Below, piece by piece: positions 8,209 to 16,961 of a stretch of 64,000 nt of DNA; position 1 is the stretch's first letter; each line of letters begins with the position of its first letter. A model generated the notes under the pieces. That model was not told where the DNA came from, ran no database searches, and saw nothing but the letters and a program-made list of their open reading frames with translations. The stretch comes from Allobosea sp. (GTDB lineage Bacteria > Pseudomonadota > Alphaproteobacteria > Rhizobiales > Beijerinckiaceae): contig NZ_JAUYTP010000029.1 in NCBI RefSeq assembly GCF_030695125.1, forward strand, positions 1 to 64,000, in the 5' to 3' direction. Made by a program: the position numbers and the translations under genes.

Positions 8209-9309
8209 TTGTCGGTTCAGGTCTTTTCGCAGCTGCAAGAACGATGGGCCGCCGCGCGGCGGATCGCGTCTGCCTTGCCCGCGATGCCGGGCCGGGCCTG
8301 GCTCGCGCAGATACGCACGCGGCTGGCCAGGCTTGACCTTGCCGCGGCGCTGATCCGCTTTGCCGACACCGGCGAGATCGTGTTCGACCGTCTCTGGCGC
8401 GGGCTTTCCGGCCTTCGCCATCTGCCGGCGCTGCTGCGATGGCCCGGCGTGCGACTGACGAGCGCGCTCCTCTGGCGCGGGCTGGCGGCGGCGACCGGCA
8501 TCGGCCTGGCGGCGGCACTCGTCACAGCCCTGTCCTCGGAGAGCGAGGCGACGATCGCCACGCTCTCGGTCTCGCCCGAACCGGAGGCCAAGCCGGTCCG
8601 CGATGTTCGCCAGACGCCGCGCCCGAAACCCGCCGGCCGAGAAGGCTGGGTCGCCATCACCAAGCCCATTCCGATGTTCGGGCTGGAATCGCCCGAACTT
8701 GACCGCGGCAGCGCCACTCTCGAAGCGCGCCGCAGCCCTGACGGTTCGCAACGCGAGGACATCCTCGGTTACGGCGGCTTCGCCGACGCCAAGCCGCATC
8801 TGGTACTGAAGCTTGTCGTCGACCATCAGCCCGACGAGCTTTCCCGGCCTTTCGTCGTCGCGCTGGTGCGCGAGGCCGCGGCGCGCGCCCTGTCGGTGCA
8901 GCGCAGCGGGCTGCCGGCCGCGATCGCGACACGCTTCGGCCCGGTCGAGACTGCCGACACGACACTGAGCGACGGCCAGACCAGCCGCGCCTGCATCGCC
9001 TTCCGGATGGAAGCCGGCGCGCTGCCGATGGCGCTCAGCGGCTGGTGGTGCGGCGGGGCAGCCAAGCCGGCCGACCGCCAGCAGCTGGTCTGCCTGATCG
9101 ACCGCATCGATCTGCTCAATGCCGGCGACGACCGCGCCTTGCGGACCGCCTTTGCCCGCACGGAACTGAACCGCCAGCCGGCTTGCGCACCGCCGCGCCT
9201 CTCGGCGACCGGTCGCAAGGTGTCCTGGCTCGACGCCGACGGGCAAGCGCCGGCGCTGCGGACGAAGACCGCGACGGTCGCGCCGGCGCGCGCACACCCC
9301 AAGCGCTGA
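8209..9309 (+). CDS. conserved-type membrane-anchored protein of unknown function
   Basis: No function recognised. The 366-aa reading frame begins at a TTG; an in-frame ATG at 8284 is the alternative start. One likely membrane helix lies near residues 96-116 (GLAAATGIGLAAALVTAL), preceded by an Arg-rich cytoplasmic segment. A Pro/Glu-rich linker (SPEPEAKPVRDVRQTPRPKP) and a folded, probably periplasmic domain of about 220 residues follow. Two or three Cys pairs in that domain (for example RACIAF, WWCGG, LVCLID, PACAPP) could form disulfides. The topology suggests a cell-envelope protein. It is alone, between asd and a small secreted protein. Codon use matches its neighbours. Confidence 0.65.
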   Translation: MSVQVFSQLQERWAAARRIASALPAMPGRAWLAQIRTRLARLDLAAALIRFADTGEIVFDRLWRGLSGLRHLPALLRWPGVRLTSALLWRGLAAATGIGLAAALVTALSSESEATIATLSVSPEPEAKPVRDVRQTPRPKPAGREGWVAITKPIPMFGLESPELDRGSATLEARRSPDGSQREDILGYGGFADAKPHLVLKLVVDHQPDELSRPFVVALVREAAARALSVQRSGLPAAIATRFGPVETADTTLSDGQTSRACIAFRMEAGALPMALSGWWCGGAAKPADRQQLVCLIDRIDLLNAGDDRALRTAFARTELNRQPACAPPRLSATGRKVSWLDADGQAPALRTKTATVAPARAHPKR

Positions 9310-9452
9310 TCGCCGTTGCTCGTCGTCGCGACGGGACACGATTGCGGCTTTAGCGGCACTGACAAAATCGTTAACTACGGTAGTCTAGGTTCACCACAGA
9401 ATCTCGTTCTCGCATCAAGCGGACTGCCGCTGTTTCTGGAGATGTCGTCGCC

Positions 9453-9758
9453 ATGGGTTCGCTCAAGCGCCTTGCCGCCGTTTTTGCCCTCTCCGTCGCG
9501 GCTTCGACCGTGTTCGTTTCCTTCGCCGAGGCGCAGAACCGCCGCGGCCCCTTACGCGTCACCGTGCAGAAGCGCAGCTATTTCGACCTGGGCAATGTCG
9601 TGCCGGTGGGCTCGATGAACCGCTACGCCAGCCAGCACATAAGTGCCTCGCCGGCCTATGCCAGCTTCGGCAGCTTCTATGGCGAAGACACCCTGCCCGG
9701 CCGCATCGGCGCCGGCGTCAACCCCTTCGCCAACACCTTCGCGACGCCGCGCTTCTGA
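9453..9758 (+). CDS. small secreted protein of unknown function
   Basis: Reads as a 101-aa exported protein. A clear Sec signal peptide (Lys-Arg n-region, hydrophobic core LAAVFALSVAASTVFVSFA, cleavage AEA|Q near residue 27) is followed by a 70-residue mature part rich in Ser, Phe, Tyr and Gly. The mature part has no Cys and no recognised domain. It contains VTVQKRSYFDLGNVVPVGS and ends NTFATPRF. The start ATG follows a weak purine-rich stretch. It stands alone, 144 bp after the preceding gene, and is followed at once by a palindromic repeat. Secretion is inferred from the signal; the role is unknown. Confidence 0.7.
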   Translation: MGSLKRLAAVFALSVAASTVFVSFAEAQNRRGPLRVTVQKRSYFDLGNVVPVGSMNRYASQHISASPAYASFGSFYGEDTLPGRIGAGVNPFANTFATPRF

Positions 9759-9761
9759 GGC

Positions 9762-9894
9762 TGTCATTCCGGGGCGGCGCGTAGCGCCGAACCCTGAACC
9801 CATGACCGGGTGACACTTCCATAGAAGCCCGGTCGATTGGGCTCACCCGGTCATGAGTTCCGGGTTCAGGCCTTCGGCCTGCCCCGGAATGACA
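9762..9894. repeat. palindromic extragenic element, copy 2 (nested inverted repeat)
   Basis: Outer arms TGTCATTCCGGGG and CCCCGGAATGACA enclose inner arms around CTGAACCC, TGACCGGGTGA, TCACCCGGTCA and GGGTTCAG. It fills the whole space between two convergent genes and abuts the stop codon at 9895, so it may act as a bidirectional terminator. Confidence 0.85.
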
Positions 9895-12288
9895 TCAAGG
9901 CAGCGCCTTGAGATACCGCACCGGGCGACCGGGCGCCGCCGCCTGCGCGGCATGGACGATCGCGTTCGCGTCGATGCCGAAATGGCGGTAGAGATCCGCC
10001 ACGGTCCCGGTCTGGCCGAAATGCTCGACGCCGAGCGCCTTCTGGCGGTGGCCATGCACGCTGCCGAGCCAGGCCAGCGTCGCGGGATGACCATCGATCA
10101 CCGAGACGATCCCGCAATCGCGTGAGAGATCGCCGAGCAGCCGCTCGACATGGCTGGTGGCGCGATGATTGCCGCGCTGGCGCGCCCGCTCGGCCGCCTG
10201 CCAGCCGGCATTGAGCCGGTCGGCCGAGGTGATCGCCAGCAGACCGACATCGCGCCGGTCCTCGCCGAGAAGCCCGACCGCCTTGATCGCCTCCGCCGCG
10301 ACAGCGCCCGTATAGGCGATCACGACCGAGGCGTTGGGCCCCGGCTTCCGCAACCAATAGGCGCCGTCGATGATCTCGCTCTCGAGTTCCGGCGTCATCG
10401 CCCGCTGCGGCTGCTCGAGCTGCAGCGTCGACAGCCGTAAGTAGACCGAGCCGCCGGTCTCGTCGCGCAGCCAGGTCCGCTCGTCGGGGTCGCCCTCGCC
10501 ATCCTTCTGCAGATAGTCGAAGGACCAGCGCATCATCACCGCCAACTCATCGACGAAGGCCGGCTCGAAGGCGCATAACCCGTCCTGGCTCATGCCGATC
10601 AGCGGCGTCGCGATCGACTGATGCGCCCCGCCTTCCGGCGCCAGCGTCACGCCCGACGGCGTCGCCACCACCATGAAGCGCGCATCCTGGTAGCAGGCAT
10701 AGTTCAGCGCATCGAGCCCGCGCGAGATGAAGGGGTCGTAGAGCGTGCCGATCGGGATCAGCCGCTCGCCGAAGGTCGCGTGCGAGAGGCCGAGCGCCGA
10801 GAGGTTGATGAACAGGTTCATCTCGGCGATGCCGAGTTCGACATGCTGGCCCTTGGGCGAGAACTCCCATTTCTGCATCGAGGGGATGCGCTCGTCCTTG
10901 AAGGTGTCGGCCATCGAGGCCTTGGCGAAGAGCCCGCGCCGGTTCACCCAGGGGCCGAGATTGGTCGAGACGGTGACATCGGGAGCGGTCGTGACGATGC
11001 GGTCGGCCAGCGGGCCGCCAAGCTTCGCCAGTTCGTCGAGGATCTTGCCGAAGCCCATCTGCGTCGACATCACCGGCTGGATGCCGGCTTCGAGCTTGGC
11101 GGGCACCGGCAGCACCGGTGCGCTCAGCCTCCGGCGCCCTTCCGCGAAGAAAGGCACGGCGTCGAGGAAGGCGCGGATCTCGCTCTCGGGCAGGGACAGC
11201 CCCTCGAACAGATCCCACTCATGGCCGGGCCGGACGCCGTTGGCGCTCTGGAAACCGGCCATCTGCTCCTTGGTCATCAGCCCGGCATGGTTGTCCTTGT
11301 GCCCCGCCAGCGGCAGGCCGAAGCCCTTGACGGTATAAGCGAGGAAGCAGACCGGCCGGTCGTGGTCGATCGCCTCGAACGCCTCCAGGATCGAGGGCAG
11401 GTCGTGCCCGCCGAGATTGCACATCAGCTTCGAGAGGTCGGCGTCGGAGCGGGCCTCGATCAGCCTCGTCACCGGGCCCTGATCGCCGAGATCGTCCATC
11501 AGCCGCTTGCGCCAGGCCGCCCCGCCCTGGAAGGTCAGCGCGGAGTAGAGCTGGTTGGGGCAGGAATCGATCCAGCCTTTAAGCCGCTCGCCGCCCTTCT
11601 CCTTGAAGGCCGCCTGCTGCAGCGAGCCGTATTTCAGCGTCACGACATCCCAGCCGAAATTGCGGAACATCGTCTCGAAGCGGTCGTAGAGCCCCTCGCG
11701 GATGACGGCGTCGAGCGACTGCCGGTTGTAGTCGATCACCCACCAGGTGTTGCGCAGGCCATGCTTCCAGCCCTCCATCAGGGCCTCGAAGATGTTGCCC
11801 TCGTCGAGCTCGGCATCGCCGATCAGCGAGACCATGCGGCCCTCGGGACGCTTCAGCCCCCAGCCATGCGCCCGGACATAATCCTGCGTCAGCGACGAAA
11901 ACAGCGTCTGCGCCACGCCCAGGCCGACCGAGCCGGTCGAGAAATCGACGTCGTCGATATCCTTGGTGCGGGAGGGATAGCTCTGAGCGCCCTTGTAACC
12001 GCGGAAGTTCTCGAGCTTCTCGCGGGTCTGCAGGCCCATCAGATAGTTGATCGCGTGGAAGATCGGCGAGGCGTGCGGCTTCACCGCCACCCGGTCCTGC
12101 GGCCGCAGCGCCGCCATGTAGAGCGCGGTCATGATCGTCGCCAGCGAGGCCGAGGAGGCCTGGTGGCCGCCGACCTTCATCCCGTCGGCGCTCTCTCGCA
12201 GATGGTTGGCGTTGTGGATCGTCCAGGACGCCAACCAGAGGATCTTCTTCTCGAGTTCGGCGAGAATCGGCAGGCGCGGATCGGACAT
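9895..12288 (-). CDS. transketolase-like / homodimeric pyruvate dehydrogenase E1 (AceE-type) enzyme
   Basis: Thiamine-diphosphate enzyme of 797 aa. The ThDP/Mg motif is IGDAELDEGNIFEA...VIDYN (about residues 162-195 of this start), in the style of AceE rather than TktA. The activating Glu is in VELGIAEMNL (about 490). Such proteins are often annotated simply as transketolase in Hyphomicrobiales; AceE itself is about 890 aa, so this is shorter. It could make acetyl-transfer or acetoin-type products, and the substrate is open. The start at 12288 has GGAG correctly placed and removes a low-quality 66-residue extension. No E2 or E3 gene lies beside it. It is divergent from an SPFH gene. Confidence 0.85.
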   Translation of the reverse strand: MSDPRLPILAELEKKILWLASWTIHNANHLRESADGMKVGGHQASSASLATIMTALYMAALRPQDRVAVKPHASPIFHAINYLMGLQTREKLENFRGYKGAQSYPSRTKDIDDVDFSTGSVGLGVAQTLFSSLTQDYVRAHGWGLKRPEGRMVSLIGDAELDEGNIFEALMEGWKHGLRNTWWVIDYNRQSLDAVIREGLYDRFETMFRNFGWDVVTLKYGSLQQAAFKEKGGERLKGWIDSCPNQLYSALTFQGGAAWRKRLMDDLGDQGPVTRLIEARSDADLSKLMCNLGGHDLPSILEAFEAIDHDRPVCFLAYTVKGFGLPLAGHKDNHAGLMTKEQMAGFQSANGVRPGHEWDLFEGLSLPESEIRAFLDAVPFFAEGRRRLSAPVLPVPAKLEAGIQPVMSTQMGFGKILDELAKLGGPLADRIVTTAPDVTVSTNLGPWVNRRGLFAKASMADTFKDERIPSMQKWEFSPKGQHVELGIAEMNLFINLSALGLSHATFGERLIPIGTLYDPFISRGLDALNYACYQDARFMVVATPSGVTLAPEGGAHQSIATPLIGMSQDGLCAFEPAFVDELAVMMRWSFDYLQKDGEGDPDERTWLRDETGGSVYLRLSTLQLEQPQRAMTPELESEIIDGAYWLRKPGPNASVVIAYTGAVAAEAIKAVGLLGEDRRDVGLLAITSADRLNAGWQAAERARQRGNHRATSHVERLLGDLSRDCGIVSVIDGHPATLAWLGSVHGHRQKALGVEHFGQTGTVADLYRHFGIDANAIVHAAQAAAPGRPVRYLKALP

Positions 12289-12535
12289 GGTGCGGCTCTC
12301 CAGCAGATGCCCGATCATGCGGGAAGCGCGGCGCGATGTGAACCGTAATCGCGGGTTCGGCAGAGGCATCCTGAGCAGTTTCTGCCAAGCAGCAACCGCT
12401 GACGGCGAAGAACTGCCAAATCGGCTGACAAGGTCGCCCGCACTGCCGCGACCTTGCATTCGCCTGTCGCAATCGTCAGGTTGCATGCCGCCAGCCCGCG
12501 GCGGGGCGGGCCCGGCGACAGGAGACGCTCACCTC

Positions 12536-13516
12536 ATGGACACGCTATCGGGCTTCAGCATCTTCGTGATCGTGCTGGTGATGCTGGTCGTCATCACCAT
12601 CGCCTTCCTGGTGAAGACGGTGCCGCAGGGTTACAACTACACGGTCGAGCGGTTCGGCCGCTATTCGCGCACCCTGAGCGCGGGCCTCAACCTGATCGTC
12701 CCCTATATCGACCGCATCGGCCACAAGGTGAATGTCATGGAGCAGGTGCTCGACATTCCCTCGCAGGAGGCGATCACCAAGGACAATGCCGGCGTCCGCA
12801 TCGACGCTGCCGCCTTCTATCAGGTGCTCGACGCCGCCAAGGCGCGCTACGAGGTCTCGGCGCTCGACGAGGCGTTGATCACATTGACCATGACCAACAT
12901 CCGCACCGTCGTCGGCTCGATGGATCTCGACCAGCTGCTCTCCCATCGCGACGAGATCAACGAGCGGCTGTTGCGCGTGATGGACGCCGCCGCCTCGCCC
13001 TGGGGCGTCAAGGTCACCCGCATCGAGATTCGCGACATCCTCCCACCGGCCGACATCGTCGGCGCGATGAACCGCCAGATGAAGGCCGAGCGCGAGAAGC
13101 GCGCCGCCGTGCTCGAGGCCGACGGCATGCGCCAGGCCGAGATCCTGCGGGCCGAGGGGCTCAAGCAATCGCAGATCCTCGCCGCAGAAGGCCGCAAGGA
13201 GGCCGCCTTCCGCGACGCCGAGGCGCGCGAGCGCTCGGCCCAGGCCGAGGCCTCGGCGACCGCCATGGTCTCGGAGGCGATCAGCAAGGGCGACATCCAG
13301 GCCGCCAACTTCCTGATCGCGGAGCGCTACACCGACGCCCTGAAGGCGATCGCCAGCGCGCCCAACAGCAAGGTGGTGATCGTGCCGATCGAGGCAGCAG
13401 CGCTCGCCGGGACCGTCGGCGGCATCGCGCAATTGACGCGGGCAGTGTTCGGCGACGACGCGGTCGAGGGCCGGCGGACGGGTTCCGTGCCGCCGACCGG
13501 CCGCAGCGGCGTCTGA
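12536..13516 (+). CDS. SPFH/Band 7 membrane protein (QmcA/stomatin-like)
   Basis: Membrane-microdomain scaffold, 326 aa. One N-terminal helix (about residues 6-27) anchors it, followed by the PHB/Band 7 domain with TVPQGYNYTVERFGRY and the PYIDRIG and VNVMEQVLDIP strands. A long Ala/Glu/Arg coiled coil (about 180-255, including KAEREKRAAVLEADG) mediates oligomer rings in this family. A short Gly/Pro tail ends it. AGGAGA stands before the ATG; longer in-frame upstream reading is ruled out because it overlaps the divergent promoter. The NfeD gene starts 12 bp later, the classic SPFH-NfeD pair, so the two are probably one operon and one complex. Confidence 0.94.
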   Translation: MDTLSGFSIFVIVLVMLVVITIAFLVKTVPQGYNYTVERFGRYSRTLSAGLNLIVPYIDRIGHKVNVMEQVLDIPSQEAITKDNAGVRIDAAAFYQVLDAAKARYEVSALDEALITLTMTNIRTVVGSMDLDQLLSHRDEINERLLRVMDAAASPWGVKVTRIEIRDILPPADIVGAMNRQMKAEREKRAAVLEADGMRQAEILRAEGLKQSQILAAEGRKEAAFRDAEARERSAQAEASATAMVSEAISKGDIQAANFLIAERYTDALKAIASAPNSKVVIVPIEAAALAGTVGGIAQLTRAVFGDDAVEGRRTGSVPPTGRSGV

Positions 13517-13528
13517 GGGGCACGAACG

Positions 13529-13975
13529 ATGGCGTCTTCGATCACATGGCTGGGCGGCTGGAGCTGGGTCATCCTCGGCCTCGTCCTGATCGGCGGCGAG
13601 GTCTTCGCGCCCGGCGTCTTTCTGATCTGGTTCGGTCTCGCGGCGCTGCTGACCGGCGCAGTCGTCGGCCTGACCGATATCGGCTGGCAGATCGCGGCGC
13701 TCGTCTTCGCCGGCTTCAGCCTGGTGAGCGTGTTCGTCGGACGCCTGATGATGCGTCACAAGGGCGAGGAGCCGGATGCCGCCACCGGCCTGAACGACCG
13801 CGGCCGCCAGCTCATCGGCAAGGTTTTCAAACTCGAGGCGACGATGCTCGGCGGCGAAGGCCGCATCCGCGTCGGCGATTCCTCCTGGCGCGTGACCGGC
13901 CCGGAGCTGCTGGCGGGCAGCGAGGTCAAGGTGGTGCGGGTCGAGGGCGCGACGCTGGTGGTCGAGAAGGCGTGA
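13529..13975 (+). CDS. NfeD family membrane protein
   Basis: Short NfeD of 148 aa, partner of SPFH proteins. Two or three membrane segments (about residues 9-30, 34-50 and 52-72) are followed by a soluble OB-fold domain (about 85-145) with GKVFKLEATMLGGEGRIRVGDSSWRV, as in the NfeD1b subgroup. The protease domain of long NfeD proteins is absent. The ATG lies 12 bp after the SPFH stop with GAGGGG before it. The family is linked to membrane quality control and microdomain assembly; the exact role here is not shown by sequence. Confidence 0.92.
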   Translation: MASSITWLGGWSWVILGLVLIGGEVFAPGVFLIWFGLAALLTGAVVGLTDIGWQIAALVFAGFSLVSVFVGRLMMRHKGEEPDAATGLNDRGRQLIGKVFKLEATMLGGEGRIRVGDSSWRVTGPELLAGSEVKVVRVEGATLVVEKA

Positions 13976-14006
13976 CATCCTGCCGCGAGCCGGCGCCAAA
14001 ATCAGG

Positions 14007-14034
14007 TTGTGTCGGGCCGCCAGCGGTCTATAGC
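14007..14034 (+). promoter_or_regulatory. possible sigma70-type promoter for serA
   Basis: TTGTGT and TATAGC are separated by 16 bp, and the second box lies 30 bp before the serA ATG. The match is moderate and in GC-rich DNA could be chance. Confidence 0.3.
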
Positions 14035-14064
14035 GGACGCTCCGCCGTCAGACCGAACCTTCCC

Positions 14065-15321
14065 ATGACCACACACAGCGAACGCCTGTCCCTGTCCAAG
14101 GATCGCATCAAGGTCCTGCTGCTGGAGGGCATCAACGATTCCGCCGCCGACCTCCTGGTCAATGCCGGCTACACCAACATGACGCGCCTGCCCAAGGCGC
14201 TGGACCAGGACGCCCTGGTGAAGGCGCTGGAAGGCGTCCATGTGCTCGGCATCCGCTCGCGCACGCAGCTGACCGACGCGGTCTTCGCCCGGGCCGACCG
14301 GCTCTTCGCCGTCGGCTGCTTCTCGGTCGGCACCAACCAGGTCGATCTCGAGGCGGCGCGCAGCCGCGGCGTGCCGGTCTTCAACGCGCCCTTCTCCAAC
14401 ACCCGGAGCGTCGCCGAACTGACGATCGGCGAGATCGTCATGCTGCTGCGCAAGATCACCGACCGCTCGGTCTCGGCCCATGGCGGCGGCTGGGACAAGT
14501 CGGCCGAAGGCTCCTTCGAGGTGCGCGGCAAGGTGCTCGGCATCGTCGGCTACGGCAATATCGGCAGCCAGCTCTCGACGCTCGCCGAGGCGATGGGCAT
14601 GCGGGTGATCTACTATGATCAGACCGATCGCCTGCGCCACGGCAACACCGAGCCCGTCGACAGCCTCGCCGAATTGCTGGGCACGGCCGACATCGTCTCG
14701 CTGCATGTGCCGGAGACGCCGCAGACAGCCGGGATGATTGGCGCCGAGCAGCTCGCCGCCATGAACCCCGGCAGCTACCTGATCAACAATTCGCGCGGCA
14801 CGGTGGTCGATCTCGACGCGCTGGCCTCTGCCCTCAAGAGCGGCCATCTCGCGGGCGCGGCGGTCGACGTCTTCCCCGTCGAGCCGGCCTCGAACGCCGA
14901 CCGTTTCGTCTCGCCGCTGCAGGGCCTGCCCAACGTGATCCTCACCCCCCATGTCGGCGGTTCGACCGAGGAGGCGCAGGAGCGCATCGGCGCCGAGGTC
15001 GCGCGCAAGCTGGTCGATTATTCCGACGTCGGCTCGACCGTCGGCGCGGTGAACTTCCCGCAGGTACAGCTCACGCCGCGCCCGGTCGGCACGCGCTTCA
15101 TCCATGTCCAGCGCAACGTGCCGGGCATGCTGCGGCGCCTGAACGACGTCTTCGCCAATCGCAACGTCAACATCGCCGCCCAGAACTACCAGACGGATGG
15201 CGAGATCGGCTATGTCGTGATGGAGGCCGAAAGCATCGGGGCGGATGCCCGCGATGTGCTGCGGGAAATCCGGGCGCTGGACGGCACGATCAGGGCGCGC
15301 CTGCTCTACCAGCGCGCCTGA
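14065..15321 (+). CDS. serA: D-3-phosphoglycerate dehydrogenase
   Basis: First enzyme of serine synthesis, oxidising 3-phosphoglycerate to phosphohydroxypyruvate with NAD. The 418-aa length fits the E. coli-type enzyme. The NAD motif is GIVGYGNIGSQL (about residues 157-168), and the catalytic trio is visible as Arg in NNSRGTVVD, Glu in FPVEP and His in LTPHVGGSTEE. A C-terminal ACT domain (about 345-418, with HVQRNVPGMLRRLNDVFA) should give serine feedback inhibition. The ATG at 14065 begins the conserved reading; the same frame is open far upstream only because GC-rich frames lack stops. It lies 89 bp after nfeD and probably has its own promoter. Confidence 0.96.
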   Translation: MTTHSERLSLSKDRIKVLLLEGINDSAADLLVNAGYTNMTRLPKALDQDALVKALEGVHVLGIRSRTQLTDAVFARADRLFAVGCFSVGTNQVDLEAARSRGVPVFNAPFSNTRSVAELTIGEIVMLLRKITDRSVSAHGGGWDKSAEGSFEVRGKVLGIVGYGNIGSQLSTLAEAMGMRVIYYDQTDRLRHGNTEPVDSLAELLGTADIVSLHVPETPQTAGMIGAEQLAAMNPGSYLINNSRGTVVDLDALASALKSGHLAGAAVDVFPVEPASNADRFVSPLQGLPNVILTPHVGGSTEEAQERIGAEVARKLVDYSDVGSTVGAVNFPQVQLTPRPVGTRFIHVQRNVPGMLRRLNDVFANRNVNIAAQNYQTDGEIGYVVMEAESIGADARDVLREIRALDGTIRARLLYQRA

Positions 15322-15330
15322 TCGCAGGCG

Positions 15331-15537
15331 TCAGGACGTCTTGCTGTCCGGGTCGGGCGTGTCGTCGCTAGCCCCGGGGGTCATCGGTGCCTGCGCCGCG
15401 ACCGGGTCACTGGCGGGAAACGTATCCTCCAGCGCCTTGTCCAAGAGCGCATCCTTGCCATGCTTGGCAACGGTTTCGCGCTGCTCCTGCTGTTCCTGAC
15501 GCAGGCTTTCCGTGGCGGGATTGGTGGTTGTCGTCAT
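15331..15537 (-). CDS. small acidic protein with a PASDP motif, function unknown
   Basis: A 68-aa soluble, Glu/Asp/Thr-rich protein with no signal peptide or membrane segment. The centre reads DKALEDTFPASDP, a motif shared by a group of small uncharacterised proteobacterial proteins, often stress- or stationary-phase-associated. Flanking regions look disordered (TTTTNPATES at the start, Asp/Pro-rich tail). It converges on serA with only 9 bp between stops and is followed upstream by a purine-rich GGGGGCCCCC stretch near the start. No function should be assigned beyond the motif family. Confidence 0.65.
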   Translation of the reverse strand: MTTTTNPATESLRQEQQEQRETVAKHGKDALLDKALEDTFPASDPVAAQAPMTPGASDDTPDPDSKTS

Positions 15538-15596
15538 CGGGGGCCCCCTTTGAATGATGGCGCAGCCCGCAGGGCGGGCGATGTCACGACAACGCC

Positions 15597-16961
15597 TCAG
15601 GGCCGGCCGCGTTCCGCAACCAGGCGGCGAGGCCAGGAGATCCGGGCCCGCAGGCCGCCGCCGTCGCGGTCCGCCAGCGTCAGCTCGCCGCGATGCGCTT
15701 CGGCGATCGCGCGCACGATCGACAGGCCGAGCCCGAAGCCGCTGCCCTGTTTCAGGGTCCGCGCCAGATCGCTGCGGTAGAACGGCGCGAACACCTTCTC
15801 GCGTTCGTCGGGCGGGATTCCGGGGCCGTCATCCTCGACATCGACCGCGATCACCGCAGAGTCGGAATCGTCGAGCCGGACGAGAACGCTGCCGCCGAAC
15901 TTGATCGCGTTGTCGACGAGGTTGGTCACGGCGCGCATCATCTGGTCGGCGTCGCACAGCGCCGAGGCCCGGATCGGCCCCTCATAGACCACGATATGCC
16001 CGAGATCGGCGAAGTCGTCGCAGATCGTCTGCAGCAGAGCTGGGACATCGGTGGCGACGATGCTGCCCGAGGCCCGGCCGTCGCGCAGATAGGACAAGGC
16101 CCCGCCGACCATGCGCTCCATCAGGACGAGATCGGCCACGATCGCCCGGCGCTGCTTGTCGTCGGCGATTTCATCGGCCCGCAGCCGCAACCGCGTGATC
16201 GGCGTGCGCAGGTCGTGGCTGACGGCGGCCAGCATGCGCGTGCGGTCGTCCACCAGGCGCCGGATGCGTGCCGCCATGCCGCCGAAGGCACTGGCGAGCC
16301 GCTTGACCTCGATCGGCCCCTGTTCGGGCGCTGCGATGTCGTCGCGGTCGGGGTCGAAACGATCGACCGCCTCCGCCAGGCGCGACAGCGGCGAGGCGAC
16401 GGCCCGCGCCGCCCAGAGCGACAGCAGGCCGACCAGCGACGCCAGCAGCGCAATCATCACGGCGAGATAGAAGATGAAGGCCTGGCCGCGCGGCGGCGGC
16501 GTTCGCGGCTCGGGGGCCATGGCAAGGCCGCTGCCATCGGCAAACCGCAGGGCGAAGGGCGGCGGGCCGCCCTGGCCCGGCAGGCTGTCGAGCATCAGTA
16601 CCTGGACCGTCGACCCGAACTGATCCTTGAGATTGTCCAGCATCTGGCGGTCGGGCCAGGACGGGTCGCGCAGGCTCGGCTGCGCATCGGGAGGCAGCCG
16701 CGTCAGCCTGGGGTGGGAGACGAGGGCGGCATCGATGATCGTGGCTTTCGCAGCCGGTGTCGGCGCGGCCTCGATCGTGCGCGAGATCGCGACCAGTTCC
16801 GTCACATAGGGCAGGTTCGGCACACGCTTGAGTTCGGGCGGCAGCAGGACGAGCAGCACCGCGATCGTCACCGCATTGGCGAGCACGAGCGAGCCGATCA
16901 CGATGACCGTGATCTGCGCAGCCGCCCGTGCCGGCAGAAGCCGCAGCAGCAGCCGTTTCAT
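15597..16961 (-). CDS. sensor histidine kinase (EnvZ-like architecture)
   Basis: Membrane sensor kinase of 454 aa. It has helix 1 at about 16-40, a 120-residue periplasmic sensor, helix 2 at about 161-183, HAMP at about 184-237, then the HisKA domain with phospho-acceptor His249 in AAVSHDLRTPITRLR. The ATPase domain shows the N box (N347, N351), G1 (DDGPGIPP near 377-384) and G2 (GSGFGLGLS near 406-414). It ends in a short tail. Its ATG overlaps the stop of the response regulator by 4 bp (ATGA), so the pair is coupled and cognate. The signal is unknown; the Pro-rich periplasmic stretch PEPRTPPPRGQ is unusual. Confidence 0.94.
   Translation of the reverse strand: MKRLLLRLLPARAAAQITVIVIGSLVLANAVTIAVLLVLLPPELKRVPNLPYVTELVAISRTIEAAPTPAAKATIIDAALVSHPRLTRLPPDAQPSLRDPSWPDRQMLDNLKDQFGSTVQVLMLDSLPGQGGPPPFALRFADGSGLAMAPEPRTPPPRGQAFIFYLAVMIALLASLVGLLSLWAARAVASPLSRLAEAVDRFDPDRDDIAAPEQGPIEVKRLASAFGGMAARIRRLVDDRTRMLAAVSHDLRTPITRLRLRADEIADDKQRRAIVADLVLMERMVGGALSYLRDGRASGSIVATDVPALLQTICDDFADLGHIVVYEGPIRASALCDADQMMRAVTNLVDNAIKFGGSVLVRLDDSDSAVIAVDVEDDGPGIPPDEREKVFAPFYRSDLARTLKQGSGFGLGLSIVRAIAEAHRGELTLADRDGGGLRARISWPRRLVAERGRP

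Noticed and set aside
8062..9365. Long minus-strand frames opposite the 8209-9309 gene
   Set aside because: They are Arg-rich antisense shadows without ribosome sites. The plus frame has a membrane helix, a linker and a domain-like layout.
12289..12486. 66-residue N-terminal extension of the AceE-like protein
   Set aside because: It has no conservation-like features and overlaps the divergent SPFH promoter; GGAG supports the ATG at 12288.
12454..15321. A 955-residue fused protein including SerA
   Set aside because: The upstream part of this open frame lies under the SPFH and NfeD genes in another frame and reads as Arg/Gly-rich noise. SerA starts at 14065, where the conserved protein begins.
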